A stretch of 46,977 nucleotides of DNA, taken from the NCBI GenBank assembly GCA_022014155.1, contig JAKLLS010000010.1:1-46977 (forward strand), in the 5' to 3' direction. The notes beneath the pieces are model-generated. The model was not told the DNA's origin and did not search any database. It worked only from the letters and a program-made list of their open reading frames with translations. The first letter of the stretch is position 1; every line of letters starts with the position of its first letter. Positions 15,855 through 24,500 of the stretch are shown here, in pieces. The position numbers were made by a program, and so were the translations under genes. Origin of the DNA: Marinobacter sp. (lineage in GTDB: Bacteria > Pseudomonadota > Gammaproteobacteria > Pseudomonadales > Oleiphilaceae).

Positions 15855-16535
15855 CTAATCTGCCAGCGTCACGATGTCCGGATATTCATGAATCCGGACC
15901 ACACCGTCACTATCCATGGTCACCGACAATCCACACACCTCGTTCACCATGGCGCGAGCAACGGTGTCAGCCTCAATACCACGGTATTTTTCAAGTGGCC
16001 CGATCAATGCCCGGTTGACCAGGGGCATGGCTTTCATACCCAGAGCCTCGGCAGTGCGGTGTTCCTTGCGCTCCCCGAGTAACAGACTTGGCCGATAAAT
16101 CGACAGGAAGGGATAACCAAGCCCGCTGACACGGTCTTCCAGTTCCCCTTTAATACGGTTGTAGAACACCGTGGAGGATGACGACGACGCAATCGCGGAC
16201 ATCAGCACAAACGCCCGGGCTCCCCGGGAAAGTCCGACCTCTGCCGCCTTCAGGGGGTAGCTGTAGTCCACCGTACGAAATGCCCGCTGGGAACCGGCTT
16301 TGCGAATGGTAGTGCCGAGACAGCAGACAATGACGTCGACTTCGAACAAATCCGCGTGCTCATCCAGACGGTCAAAATCCACTTCCCGCTGCACCAGTTT
16401 TGGATGCTGCCTGTCGGTTTCCCGCCGCACGGGAGTCACCACCGATGCCACCTCATCCCTTGCCAGCAGGCCTTCCACCACCTTGCCGCCGGTGAGACCC
16501 GTCGCCCCCAAAACCATAACCGTGATTGCCGTCAT
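15855..16535 (-). CDS. NAD(P)-binding Rossmann protein (TIP30/HTATIP2-like)
   Basis: The 226-aa product starts with a Rossmann nucleotide motif VMVLGATGLTGGKVVEGLL and continues with VICCLGTTIRKAGS, VDYSYPLKAAEVG and FLSIYRPSLLLGER. This is the layout of atypical short-chain dehydrogenases of the NmrA/TIP30 type, which bind NADP and often have no clear catalytic activity. A Tyr in the YNRIKGELE segment could be the active Tyr-x3-Lys pair. It is convergent with the GMC gene and divergent from the DUF4112 gene. Substrate unknown. Confidence 0.87.
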   Translation of the reverse strand: MTAITVMVLGATGLTGGKVVEGLLARDEVASVVTPVRRETDRQHPKLVQREVDFDRLDEHADLFEVDVIVCCLGTTIRKAGSQRAFRTVDYSYPLKAAEVGLSRGARAFVLMSAIASSSSSTVFYNRIKGELEDRVSGLGYPFLSIYRPSLLLGERKEHRTAEALGMKAMPLVNRALIGPLEKYRGIEADTVARAMVNEVCGLSVTMDSDGVVRIHEYPDIVTLAD

Positions 16536-16620
16536 TTACCGTAGTCCTCGCATCCGTCCTGGCAGAAGGCTAACATTCTACCTCACTCCACACCCAAGAA
16601 CTTCCGAGGAAAAAGCTGAC

Positions 16621-17097
16621 ATGCCCAATGGGGAAACCACCACCGGCCAATCCGACCTGAGAACCCGACAGCAGGCGACACTTGCCCGGCTCGACAAGTT
16701 TTCCCGGGTCACTGACACTGCCATCCGGATTCCCTTTACGAGGATTCGTCTCGGCCTGGATCCCATCATCGGGTTGCTGCCCGTGGTCGGTGACCTGATA
16801 GGCCTGGTGCTGTCCCTGTATGTCCTGCTGGAAGCGCACCGGGCCGGCGCCAGCAAGCGCATCAAGGCCCACATGGTCAAGAATATGCTGATTGAGACTT
16901 TCGGCGGCATGGTGCCTGTGGTGGGGGACGCATTTGATATCGTCTATAAGGCCAACACCCGCAATACACGCCTGTTACGGGAGTACCTGGAACAGGAACT
17001 GAATACCGAACCACAACCACGCTTTCCGTGGAGGCAGCTGATTTTTCTGGTCATACTACTGACCATTCTCACCAGCGTGATCATGTTCGCCTGGTAA
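16621..17097 (+). CDS. DUF4112 domain membrane protein
   Basis: The 158-aa product matches DUF4112: LARLDKFSRVTDTAIRIPFT, then GLDPIIGLLPVVGDLIGLVLSLYVL with a membrane helix, and a second copy-like segment MVPVVGDAFDIVYKANTRN. A C-terminal hydrophobic helix (about 137-156) follows. The paired PVVGD motifs are characteristic. GAGGAAAAAG lies upstream of the ATG at 16621. Family function is unknown. Its last 17 bp overlap the end of the convergent DMT exporter gene. Confidence 0.86.
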   Translation: MPNGETTTGQSDLRTRQQATLARLDKFSRVTDTAIRIPFTRIRLGLDPIIGLLPVVGDLIGLVLSLYVLLEAHRAGASKRIKAHMVKNMLIETFGGMVPVVGDAFDIVYKANTRNTRLLREYLEQELNTEPQPRFPWRQLIFLVILLTILTSVIMFAW

Positions 17098-17965
17098 CCA
17101 CCAGGGCCACTCCGGTGATGGAAATCGCACCGCCAACCATGGCCAGAACACCCAGCCGCTCGTCAAACAACAGGAACGCTTCCAGCGCGGTCACTGGCGG
17201 CACCAGGTAAAACAGACTGGCCACCTGCGAGGCTGCGCCCTGGCGGATCAGCCACATCAGCAACAGGATGGCGCCGATGGAGACACCAAACACCAGCCAG
17301 GCCATGGATAGCTGCAACTGGAGCGCCCATTCCACCTCCCGGGTTTCCAGGGTGAAAGCCCCGATGGCAAAAAACACTGCCGCGGCGGTGTACTGGATCA
17401 GCGTGCCCGCTACCAGGTCCGCCTGGGTGCCGTTGCGTTTCTGGTATACCGTTCCCAGAGATATCCCTGCCAGGGAGAACCCGGCCCAGACCAGGGTCCA
17501 CAGGGGAAAGTCAGAGGTATGGCCATCACCTCCGACAAACTTCTCCAGCAACACCAGGGTGACGCCCACCAGCCCCAGGGTCAGCCCCAGCCATTGCCGC
17601 CCCGAGACACCTTCCTTCAGGACAATAACCGCTGCAGCTGACGTGACCAGCGGCTGCAGGCCAACAATCAACGACACAATACCCGACGGCATACCGCCCT
17701 GGATGGCATAATACACGCCACCGAGATAGCAACCGTGCACCAACAGACCGGTAACGGCCAGATGGCCCGCTCCCCGCCACCCCGGCCACCGCGTTTTCAT
17801 CAGCCAGGCCAGCCCCGCCAACAATACCAAGGTGAACAGCATGCGGATCAACAGCAGGGTGAACGGCTCAGCATACGGCAATCCGTACTTGGCTCCGATG
17901 AATCCGGTGCTCCACAACCACACAAACAGCGCAGGCACCAGAAAGGTATAGAAAACTGAACGCAT
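17081..17965 (-). CDS. DMT superfamily EamA-type transporter
   Basis: The 294-aa protein is almost entirely hydrophobic, with about ten membrane helices in two EamA repeats. The first includes GFIGAKYGLPYAEPFTLLLIRM and the second LPLWTLVWAGFSLAGISLG-type segments, ending in LGVLAMVGGAISITGVALVV. Members of this family export amino acids or other metabolites, but ligands cannot be inferred from sequence. It is a single gene, convergent with DUF4112 and divergent from rsuA with about 150 bp between. Confidence 0.9.
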   Translation of the reverse strand: MRSVFYTFLVPALFVWLWSTGFIGAKYGLPYAEPFTLLLIRMLFTLVLLAGLAWLMKTRWPGWRGAGHLAVTGLLVHGCYLGGVYYAIQGGMPSGIVSLIVGLQPLVTSAAAVIVLKEGVSGRQWLGLTLGLVGVTLVLLEKFVGGDGHTSDFPLWTLVWAGFSLAGISLGTVYQKRNGTQADLVAGTLIQYTAAAVFFAIGAFTLETREVEWALQLQLSMAWLVFGVSIGAILLLMWLIRQGAASQVASLFYLVPPVTALEAFLLFDERLGVLAMVGGAISITGVALVVTRRT

Positions 17966-18117
17966 GACGATTCAACCAGGCAAAAGAATTCCAGAGTGCA
18001 ACCACTCTAAAAGTTAGCAGGCAAACAATACAGATACAGACAGCAGGCTTTAACACCATTACAGTTGCGAGTTCATGACCCTGTCCTGCTCCGAACCAAC
18101 CCGCTATCATTCACGCC

Positions 18118-18816
18118 ATGAAACTTTCCCGAATCCTCAGCAACCAGAACGGTGTCAGCCGCAAGCAGGCCAATGCTCTGATCGCGGCCGGACGGGTCAC
18201 GGTCAACAGCAACGTATGTCGGGAAGGATCCATGGATATCGACCGCTTCGCCACCGTCGCGGTTGATGACAGCATTATCCAGCAGGGCACCGAAGCCCTA
18301 TACCTGATGTTGCACAAGCCAGCTGGCTATCTTAGCGCTACCGAGGATAAGGTACACCCCACGGTGCTGGACCTGATTGCCCCGGACCTGCGAGCCGACC
18401 TGCATATTGCGGGACGCCTGGACCGCGCCACCACCGGTCTGTTGATACTGACCAACCACGGTACCTGGTCCCGGGGCCTGACCGAACCCAGGGTCAGGAT
18501 TCCCAAGGTTTACCGGGTGACCACGGCATACCCCATGTCACCGGAAACCGCGGCACGCTTTGCCGAGGGCATCTGGTTTGAATACGAACAATTGACAACC
18601 TCACCTGCACACATTGAACAGATCGATGCCACCAACGCCCGGCTGACGATTTATGAAGGCCGTTATCATCAGGTGAAAAGAATGTTTCACGCTGTGGGTA
18701 ACCGTGTTGTCTCCCTGCACCGGGAGCGAATGGGCGCCATTGCCCTTGACCAGGCACTAAGCCCGGGACAATACCGCACACTGACCGTTCAGGAGACGCA
18801 ATCCGTACCGGGGTGA
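18118..18816 (+). CDS. rsuA: 16S rRNA pseudouridine(516) synthase RsuA family
   Basis: RsuA makes pseudouridine 516 in 16S rRNA. The 232-aa product has an N-terminal S4 RNA-binding domain (about 1-60; MKLSRILSNQNGVSRKQANALI) and the RsuA/RluB/E/F catalytic domain with GRLDRATTGLLILTN, in which Asp102 is the catalytic residue, then KVYRVT and EGRYHQVKRMFHAVGN. Length and motifs fit RsuA rather than RluB or RluF, although the exact target uridine is inferred. It converges with the downstream SDR gene. Confidence 0.9.
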   Translation: MKLSRILSNQNGVSRKQANALIAAGRVTVNSNVCREGSMDIDRFATVAVDDSIIQQGTEALYLMLHKPAGYLSATEDKVHPTVLDLIAPDLRADLHIAGRLDRATTGLLILTNHGTWSRGLTEPRVRIPKVYRVTTAYPMSPETAARFAEGIWFEYEQLTTSPAHIEQIDATNARLTIYEGRYHQVKRMFHAVGNRVVSLHRERMGAIALDQALSPGQYRTLTVQETQSVPG

Positions 18817-18826
18817 TCACGCCGGT

Positions 18827-19633
18827 TCAGCGGTCCTTGCTCATCTTCTGCTTCAACATACGGTCCATCTGGCGGAAGGCTGGCTGGGTGAACCGCGTCA
18901 CCGGACCAGGCAGTGCCGCCAGTGCCAGACTACCCAGGGTGCCCACCGGGCTCCCCACCCGCGCCGGGCGTTTATTTACCGCCTTTACGATCCATCCGGC
19001 CGCCTTGTCCACGTTCATCATTGGCATATGCCGGTAGATGCTGGTTCTTGAGGACATCGGCGTCCGCACCATCGGGAAATACACCACCGTGACGTCAATC
19101 CCCTTGTGGCCAAGTTCCGCCAACAGCGACCGGGAAAAAGACTCCAGCGCCGACTTGCTGGCGAGGTAGGCAGAAAACAGCGGGATCGGCACCTGGGACG
19201 ACAACGTCGAGATGTTCACCACCTGCCCTTCCCCCTGCTCAAGCATACGGGGCAACAGCTTGAGGGTCAGCCCCACTGCCGCAATGTAGTTGATGTTCAT
19301 CGTGCGCTGGTAATCATGAAGTCGGTCCAGGGCCTCGGTGATCGGTCGTCGAATCGAATGGGCGGCGTTGTTCACCAGCACATCCACCCGCTGATGCTCA
19401 TCAAGAATACGCTCGGCACACTGGTTGAGCGACGCCTCATCGGTCAGGTCCGCCGGGTAGATCCATGCCTGCCCACCCTCGCTGGTGATTTCACGTTGAA
19501 CACTGGCCAGCTCTTCCTCCCTTCGCGCCACCAGGCACACCCTGGCTCCTTGCTTCGCCAACTGTTTGGCCGCGACCGCACCAATACCGCTGGAAGAACC
19601 GGTGATTACCACCGTTTTACCCGCCACGCTCAT
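18827..19633 (-). CDS. SDR family short-chain dehydrogenase/reductase
   Basis: The 268-aa product is a classical SDR with the cofactor motif TGSSSGIG (11-18), NNAAHS, catalytic Ser in ISTLSSQ and the Tyr-x3-Lys pair in SAYLASKSALESF. The C-terminal tail is long and basic (about 40 residues with VTRFTQPAFRQMDRMLKQK), as in membrane-associated SDRs that act on lipids or fatty-acyl compounds. The start at 19633 is where homology begins; an upstream ATG at 19666 is less likely. The substrate is unknown; a lipid or steroid-like compound is a guess. It is divergent from the lytic transglycosylase gene. Confidence 0.9.
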   Translation of the reverse strand: MSVAGKTVVITGSSSGIGAVAAKQLAKQGARVCLVARREEELASVQREITSEGGQAWIYPADLTDEASLNQCAERILDEHQRVDVLVNNAAHSIRRPITEALDRLHDYQRTMNINYIAAVGLTLKLLPRMLEQGEGQVVNISTLSSQVPIPLFSAYLASKSALESFSRSLLAELGHKGIDVTVVYFPMVRTPMSSRTSIYRHMPMMNVDKAAGWIVKAVNKRPARVGSPVGTLGSLALAALPGPVTRFTQPAFRQMDRMLKQKMSKDR

Positions 19634-19819
19634 GATCGTTTTTTCCCACATTTGTGAATGAATCAAAAGCCTATGATCAAAGCCTGTTCAAATACAATGA
19701 CTGGAGACACCATCACATTTGCGAATATCGACACTTATCGTTACGTTTCTTCCATATCACAACGACGTATACTGGCGATTATCACGCAGACATCCGTTCA
19801 GGTTTCTCTCGAGTGCACA

Positions 19820-20524
19820 ATGACAAGCGGTAATCTTCTCTCCACATCATTACTGACAACCCTATTGTTGGCATTACTGTCCCAACCGGTTGCTGGCGGT
19901 AGTGTGCAACGTATTGTTCACCCCGACGGCACGGTGGAATACACCAATGTCAAAAACAGCGAACAGCGGCGTGCTTCCAGCAAGAATGAGGTGGTCTATC
20001 GCTACCGGGATGAAAATGGCGTGGTCGCCTACAGTGGCAACCAACCGGCGGGGGCTGATTTTGACGTCATCCGCTTCCACTGCTATGCCTGCGATCCGAA
20101 TTCCAAGGTAAACTGGCGGACCACACCGCTTTACCGTCAGCCCTACCGTGACGAAATCCAGGCGGCTGCCCGGCAATTCCAGATTGATCCGGCCCTGGTT
20201 CGCGCGGTCATCCACGCGGAATCCGCTTTCAATGCTCGTGCCATCTCCCCCAAGGGTGCCCAGGGGCTGATGCAATTAATGCCGGCCACGGCCCGGGAAC
20301 TGGCGGTCAGTAACGCCATGAACGCCGCCGAAAATATCCACGGCGGGGTCAATTACCTGGCACAGATGCTCAAACGATTCGGCGGCGACACCAGGCTGGC
20401 CACCGCTGCCTACAACGCTGGCCCGGGAGCAGTCGGTCGCCATGGCGGCATCCCGCCGTACGCGGAAACCCGTGCCTATGTTGAACGGGTAGGTATTCTC
20501 CATGAACGTTACGCGAGCAACTAA
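19820..20524 (+). CDS. Periplasmic lytic transglycosylase (DUF4124 + SLT)
   Basis: This enzyme should cleave glycan strands of peptidoglycan to 1,6-anhydro ends. The 234-aa product has a signal peptide (cleavage near VAG, residue 26), a DUF4124-like segment (VHPDGTVEYTNV, 33-44) and an SLT domain with VIHAESAFNARAISPKGAQG, where Glu134 is catalytic. GLMQLMPATA and AAYNAGPGAV follow. I start at 19820; the frame is open upstream to 19658 but without a signal peptide. The next gene starts 23 bp before this stop, so the two are coupled. Confidence 0.9.
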   Translation: MTSGNLLSTSLLTTLLLALLSQPVAGGSVQRIVHPDGTVEYTNVKNSEQRRASSKNEVVYRYRDENGVVAYSGNQPAGADFDVIRFHCYACDPNSKVNWRTTPLYRQPYRDEIQAAARQFQIDPALVRAVIHAESAFNARAISPKGAQGLMQLMPATARELAVSNAMNAAENIHGGVNYLAQMLKRFGGDTRLATAAYNAGPGAVGRHGGIPPYAETRAYVERVGILHERYASN

Positions 20525-21074
20525 GGCCGTTATCGGCCTTTCCTTACTATTGACCGTCAGCCCTGCGAGTGCCGCTTTCCGTTGTGGTAATGCCCTGGTC
20601 AGTCAAGGTGACTGGCCGCTGGAAGTGGAAGAACGCTGTGGTCAGCCGGACTACGTTGCGACATATCCCCAGGCCGTCCTACCGGGACTGGGAGTGGTAC
20701 AAACCGAGGAACACTGGTACTACAACCGCGGCCCTCAGAGTTTTATACGTCGATTGGTTTTCCGTAATGGCAAGCTGCACCGGGAAGACAGCCTGGGTTA
20801 TGGCTTTTACCCTGACAACGCAGGGCCCTGCACTACCGGCGTCCTGCAGGAAGGTATCAGCGAATTCGAAGTCGTCGCTCGTTGTGGTCAGCCCCTGTCA
20901 AAGCAGGTGACCTGGCAGGTCGTTACGCCGAATCGTACAGGGCTGGCACACCGGAGCTATCCGGTCCCCGTGGAAGAGTGGTTGTACGAATTGAGCAATA
21001 CCCAGTTCCGCCGGGTGGTCATCCTTCGCAATGGCCGCGTAGTGGATGTGGAGTCCGCAAAAAAACCCTACTGA
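20502..21074 (+). CDS. DUF2845 domain periplasmic protein
   Basis: The 190-aa product has a signal peptide ending near ASA (residue 24) and two similar halves, each with a Cys-containing motif: FRCGNALVSQGDWPLEVEERCGQPD near the N-terminus and GISEFEVVARCGQPL in the second half. This doubled C-G-Q-P pattern is typical of DUF2845. Function is unknown. It overlaps the lytic transglycosylase gene by 23 bp, so a role in cell envelope maintenance beside that enzyme is a reasonable inference. It converges with the thioesterase gene with a 7-bp overlap. Confidence 0.87.
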   Translation: MNVTRATKAVIGLSLLLTVSPASAAFRCGNALVSQGDWPLEVEERCGQPDYVATYPQAVLPGLGVVQTEEHWYYNRGPQSFIRRLVFRNGKLHREDSLGYGFYPDNAGPCTTGVLQEGISEFEVVARCGQPLSKQVTWQVVTPNRTGLAHRSYPVPVEEWLYELSNTQFRRVVILRNGRVVDVESAKKPY

Positions 21075-21568
21075 CCCGTCCGGCCGGACAGTTTTTCCCG
21101 GGTCTGCAAACGCCCTTTTCGCCGGATTTCCGCGTTGTCGAATCGACGTTTCTGCTCGTCGGTTTCCGGGACCGCTTCAGGGACGTCCACCGGCTTACCC
21201 TCTTCGTCCAGCGCCACAAATGTGAAGAAGGCAGACAGGATATGCCTCACTTCTCCGGTGTAACTGTTTTCGGCCTCAACCCTGGCGCCGATTTCCATGG
21301 ATGAACCCCAGCTTCGGTTCAGTGACAGGTTGAACAGCAGAGTATCGTTCCCTTTCGCCGGCGCCCGGAAGTGAATCGAGTCCACCGCGGCCGTCACACA
21401 GACATGGGCCGAATGACGCTCTGCAACTACCAGTGCCAGGCGATCACACTTGGCCATGATCATGCCGCCGAACACCGTGTTATGGGAGTTCATGTCATTG
21501 GGAAACACTTTATAGACATGCTTTTCAATGGCGGATGCGGCAACCGGCTTGGATTTAAGGCTGGGCAT
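21068..21568 (-). CDS. Hotdog-fold acyl-CoA thioesterase
   Basis: The product (166 aa) resembles YciA/BFIT-type acyl-CoA thioesterases, which hydrolyse acyl-CoA to free acid and CoA. The motif NDMNSHNTVFGGMIMAKCDRLALVVA carries the conserved Asn-Asp and the GG turn of the hotdog helix. VDSIHFRAPAKGNDTLLF follows. AGGAGGGAAGC directly before the ATG at 21568 fixes the start; an upstream ATG at 21598 lacks a good site. It is a single gene, convergent with DUF2845 and divergent from the GFA gene. Confidence 0.9.
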   Translation of the reverse strand: MPSLKSKPVAASAIEKHVYKVFPNDMNSHNTVFGGMIMAKCDRLALVVAERHSAHVCVTAAVDSIHFRAPAKGNDTLLFNLSLNRSWGSSMEIGARVEAENSYTGEVRHILSAFFTFVALDEEGKPVDVPEAVPETDEQKRRFDNAEIRRKGRLQTREKLSGRTGQ

Positions 21569-21765
21569 GCTTCCCTCCTGAGTGGACCAGATTCCCAAGC
21601 GTACTGAAACACCCCCATAGATAACAGTGCAAATCAGCAGTGGCCCGCCATCGGCACTATCGAAGTATTTACATCAACCAGATATCTCTGTGATATTAAC
21701 CTGAGCCCCATTGATAACGATAGGTATGGGAAGGTTCCTTATCCACGCAATTGAGGGAGAACATC

Positions 21766-22191
21766 ATGAACCAGCATCAAGGAAGCTGTTTCTGTGGTGA
21801 AGTGAAATTTCAGGTCAGTGGTGAGCCAGCGGCCATGGGCTATTGCCACTGTGATTCCTGTCGGCGATGGTCAGCTGGCCCCGTAAACGCGTTTTCCCTG
21901 TGGCCACCCACTAACTTTGAAATACTGGCCGGCGAAGACCAGATCGGCACTTTTCACCTGACTGAACAAAGCTACCGGAAATGGTGCAAGAAGTGCGGTG
22001 GGCACGTCTTTACCGACCATCCGACGATGGGACTGGTGGATGTGTACGTGGCTAACCTGCCCGACCTGGAATTCAAACCGGCACTGCATGTGCATTACCA
22101 GGAATCCGTATTACCCATCCACGACGGTCTGCCCAAGATGAAGGATGTGCCCGCAGAGATGGGAGGCTCGGGCGAGACCCTGCCCGAATAA
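21766..22191 (+). CDS. GFA family (glutathione-dependent formaldehyde-activating) protein
   Basis: The 141-aa product has the GFA zinc-binding pattern: CFCGEV at residues 8-13, CHCDSC around 31-36 and CKKCGG near 72-77. Members include S-(hydroxymethyl)glutathione synthase-like proteins, but most are uncharacterised zinc proteins. The ATG at 21766 is preceded by GAGGGAGAAC. It is a lone gene, divergent from the thioesterase. No formaldehyde dehydrogenase gene is nearby, so the family name should not be taken as function. Confidence 0.88.
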   Translation: MNQHQGSCFCGEVKFQVSGEPAAMGYCHCDSCRRWSAGPVNAFSLWPPTNFEILAGEDQIGTFHLTEQSYRKWCKKCGGHVFTDHPTMGLVDVYVANLPDLEFKPALHVHYQESVLPIHDGLPKMKDVPAEMGGSGETLPE

Positions 22192-22198
22192 TCACCGT

Positions 22199-22227
22199 CC
22201 CGGACTAGTCCAGCCCCCTGGTCCGGG
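22199..22227. terminator. Possible hairpin terminator after the GFA gene
   Basis: Arms 22199-22205 and 22221-22227 (CCCGGAC / GTCCGGG) form a perfect 7-bp GC-rich stem with a 15-nt loop, followed by GTATTTA. It lies between convergent GFA and DCC genes. The T-tract is weak. Confidence 0.4.
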
Positions 22228-22272
22228 GTATTTATGTCCGGCGAATGCGGAACTCAGGACAGACATCATCAG

Positions 22273-22632
22273 TTACTGGCTGAGGCGCCTGGCCACCCAT
22301 CGATGATACAGCCAAGCGAGAGTGGGCCGAATCACCGGCAAGCCAATCAGCCACGCCAGGGGTTTCAGTGCGGGCACGCGGGACATCAGCAGGATATAGG
22401 CATCCATTTCCCGGTGTACCCTGCCCTGGTCGTCCTTGACGTGTAGCTCCCTGAGGGCCTTGTCGGGATCGATACCCTCCTGGCGCAACTCATCGTCACG
22501 CCCGGTAATGTCCAGCCACTCAACGGATTCCCCGGTCTTGCCCGCCAGCTTTTCGTACCAGCGGCGGTCCTTGATGCAGGCGGAGCAGGAGCCATCGTAG
22601 AACACCACCAGTTTGCCGGCTGCGGTTGTCAT
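22273..22632 (-). CDS. DCC family thiol-disulfide oxidoreductase (DUF393)
   Basis: The 119-aa product has the DCC signature near the N-terminus: VVFYDGSCSACIKDRRWYE, with the redox Cys pair in C-S-A-C. This is followed by WLDITGRDDELRQEGID and a C-terminal hydrophobic segment (PLAWLIGLPVIRPTLAWLY) that may sit at the membrane. Proteins of this family are predicted thiol oxidoreductases. GGAGGCGACT precedes the ATG at 22632, which I choose over an upstream ATG at 22668. It is divergent from no close partner; efpL lies upstream on the same strand, about 85 bp away. Confidence 0.88.
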   Translation of the reverse strand: MTTAAGKLVVFYDGSCSACIKDRRWYEKLAGKTGESVEWLDITGRDDELRQEGIDPDKALRELHVKDDQGRVHREMDAYILLMSRVPALKPLAWLIGLPVIRPTLAWLYHRWVARRLSQ

Positions 22633-22717
22633 AGTCGCCTCCTTCAGGAATATTGGCGCCACATTCATTATCGAATCCGGATAGCGGCTCTTTCAATGCC
22701 CTGCTATTCCAGTACCG

Positions 22718-23284
22718 TCAGGCGCGCCCCAGGAACCGGCGTTCCTCCACATTCACCTTGATTCTGTCGCCGGTGGAAATGTGCTCAGGCACCTGGATCA
22801 CCAGCCCGGTCGACAGTGTTGCCGGCTTGGTTCGCGCTGTGGCCGAACCGCCCTTGATGGAGGGGTCGGTTTCCGCAATCTCCAGGTCCACCGTCGGCGG
22901 CAGGCCCAGTGCGACCGGGGCATCACTCACCAGAATCACCATCAGGCCCTCGGTGTCCTCGCTGATAAACAGCAGTTCTTCGGCGATGGACTCCCGGTTC
23001 AGGCTGTATTGCGTGAAGTCTTCGCTGTCCATGAAGACGTATTCATCGCCATCGGAATAGGAGAAGGTCGCCGGTCGGCGAACCAGGTCGGCCAGGTTCA
23101 GCATGTCCGAGTCCTTGAAGGTCTCGTCGATCTTGTTACCTGTCACTACGTCGTACATCCGCATGCGGTACAGACTGCCACCGGCACGCCCCTGGGGAAC
23201 GGAGCGCTCGATGTCCTTTACGAAATAAGCCCTGCCTTCATACTCGACCGCTGAGTTCTTCTTGATTTCACTGGCTTTTGGCAT
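22718..23284 (-). CDS. efpL: Elongation factor P-like protein EfpL (YeiP)
   Basis: EfpL is a paralogue of EF-P that relieves ribosome stalling. The 188-aa product has the three-domain EF-P layout. In domain I the loop that carries the modified residue in EF-P is replaced by [18 protein letters not shown], the longer Arg-tipped loop typical of YeiP/Efp[11 protein letters not shown] and the C-terminal [17 protein letters not shown] follow. The stretch [11 protein letters not shown] is the family domain III start. It is a single gene with no sign of the EpmA/B modification genes, as expected for this class. Confidence 0.93.
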   Translation of the reverse strand: MPKASEIKKNSAVEYEGRAYFVKDIERSVPQGRAGGSLYRMRMYDVVTGNKIDETFKDSDMLNLADLVRRPATFSYSDGDEYVFMDSEDFTQYSLNRESIAEELLFISEDTEGLMVILVSDAPVALGLPPTVDLEIAETDPSIKGGSATARTKPATLSTGLVIQVPEHISTGDRIKVNVEERRFLGRA

Positions 23285-23382
23285 GTCTTCAGATTCCGGA
23301 GCAATGAATGGGAAAACAAAGCTGCTGATATACCACGAAGATGGCCGACAGGCGATAGCCTTGGGCTAGTTTATTGCCGGCG

Positions 23383-24288
23383 CTACTGCATGGCGGTGAG
23401 CAAGGTGTGCCGCAGCCAGGTGTTGGCCGGATCCGACTCGCGTTCTCTGTGCCAGAACAGATGCAACTCCACGCCCGGCACGGTCATCGGTAGTGGGTGA
23501 ATGTGGTTGTCCAGATAGGCGTTGCTGGAAATTGCCAAGCCGCGAGGCATGGTTAGCAGCAAATCACTGCCAGCCACCAAACGACAGGCAGACTCGTAGT
23601 GCTGGCAACGCGCCGCGATCTGGCGTTTTATGCTTTGTCGAGCCAGTTCGAAGTCGACAACACTGTATCCCATACGCCGGGACGATACAGTGACATGCTG
23701 CGCGGCCAGGTAACTTTCGCTGTCAATGGCTGCGCTAGAGCGACTGACCACCACGAACTCGTCGCGACTCAGGAAGCTATGGAACAGTTCATCATCGGCG
23801 GTCTGTGCCACATCAATAGCGCAATCGAGGCGGCCAGTAGCCAGATCTGCCTTGAGCGTTGTGCGTTTGATGCGCGCACTGCTGACGCGAATGTTCGGCA
23901 CAGCTCTACGTAACACATTGACCAGCCTCGGTAGCAAAGCGGGCTCAATCACGTCGAGCATCGCCAAGGTCACCGTAGTGATATCGCGGGAGGGCTCAAA
24001 GCTATGGCTGTGGGTTACGGCTCGTTGCAGAAACCCCAAACCTTCCTGAACGTCCGGCCAAATACGTGTGGCCAGCGGCGTCGGCACAACACCCTGAGCC
24101 TCGCGGATGAATAGCTGGTCGTCGAGTTGCTGGCGCATACGAGCCAGCGCATGGCTAACGGCTGACTGGCTTACAGACAGCAGCTCTGCCGCGCGCGTGA
24201 GATTACGCTCGCGATAAATCGCGGCGAAAACCCGAAACAGGTTCAAGTCCAGGCGCGTTATGGGGGATGAGCAATTATTTTTGTTCAT
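23383..24288 (-). CDS. LysR family transcriptional regulator
   Basis: The product (about 301 aa) has an N-terminal LysR helix-turn-helix (LDLNLFRVFAAIYRERNLTRAAELLSVSQSAVSHALARMR) and a C-terminal type-II periplasmic-binding-like effector domain. It resembles the NodD/SyrM-like branch of LysR, with the R-x-D-L-N-L-F start. I use the ATG at 24288; a TTG at 24297 is also possible. It is transcribed away from the SDR/enoyl-CoA hydratase pair over about 210 bp and is the probable regulator of that pair. Confidence 0.92.
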   Translation of the reverse strand: MNKNNCSSPITRLDLNLFRVFAAIYRERNLTRAAELLSVSQSAVSHALARMRQQLDDQLFIREAQGVVPTPLATRIWPDVQEGLGFLQRAVTHSHSFEPSRDITTVTLAMLDVIEPALLPRLVNVLRRAVPNIRVSSARIKRTTLKADLATGRLDCAIDVAQTADDELFHSFLSRDEFVVVSRSSAAIDSESYLAAQHVTVSSRRMGYSVVDFELARQSIKRQIAARCQHYESACRLVAGSDLLLTMPRGLAISSNAYLDNHIHPLPMTVPGVELHLFWHRERESDPANTWLRHTLLTAMQ

Positions 24289-24500
24289 GTCTGCCAATGA
24301 AAAACCATCACTTCATTAATTATATGCCAACATCTAGTATGACGATACTCAGTCGAAGCGCCAGCTCATGCACAGTGAAAGATACTCCGTGGTCATGATC
24401 ATTTGGCTTGTCAGCACAGGAGCTGAAATGGTCGAGGATCAATCCGGTTCTTCACGCTCTGGCCTCCTTCGGCCAATTTAACATGGGGAGAGGCAATAAA

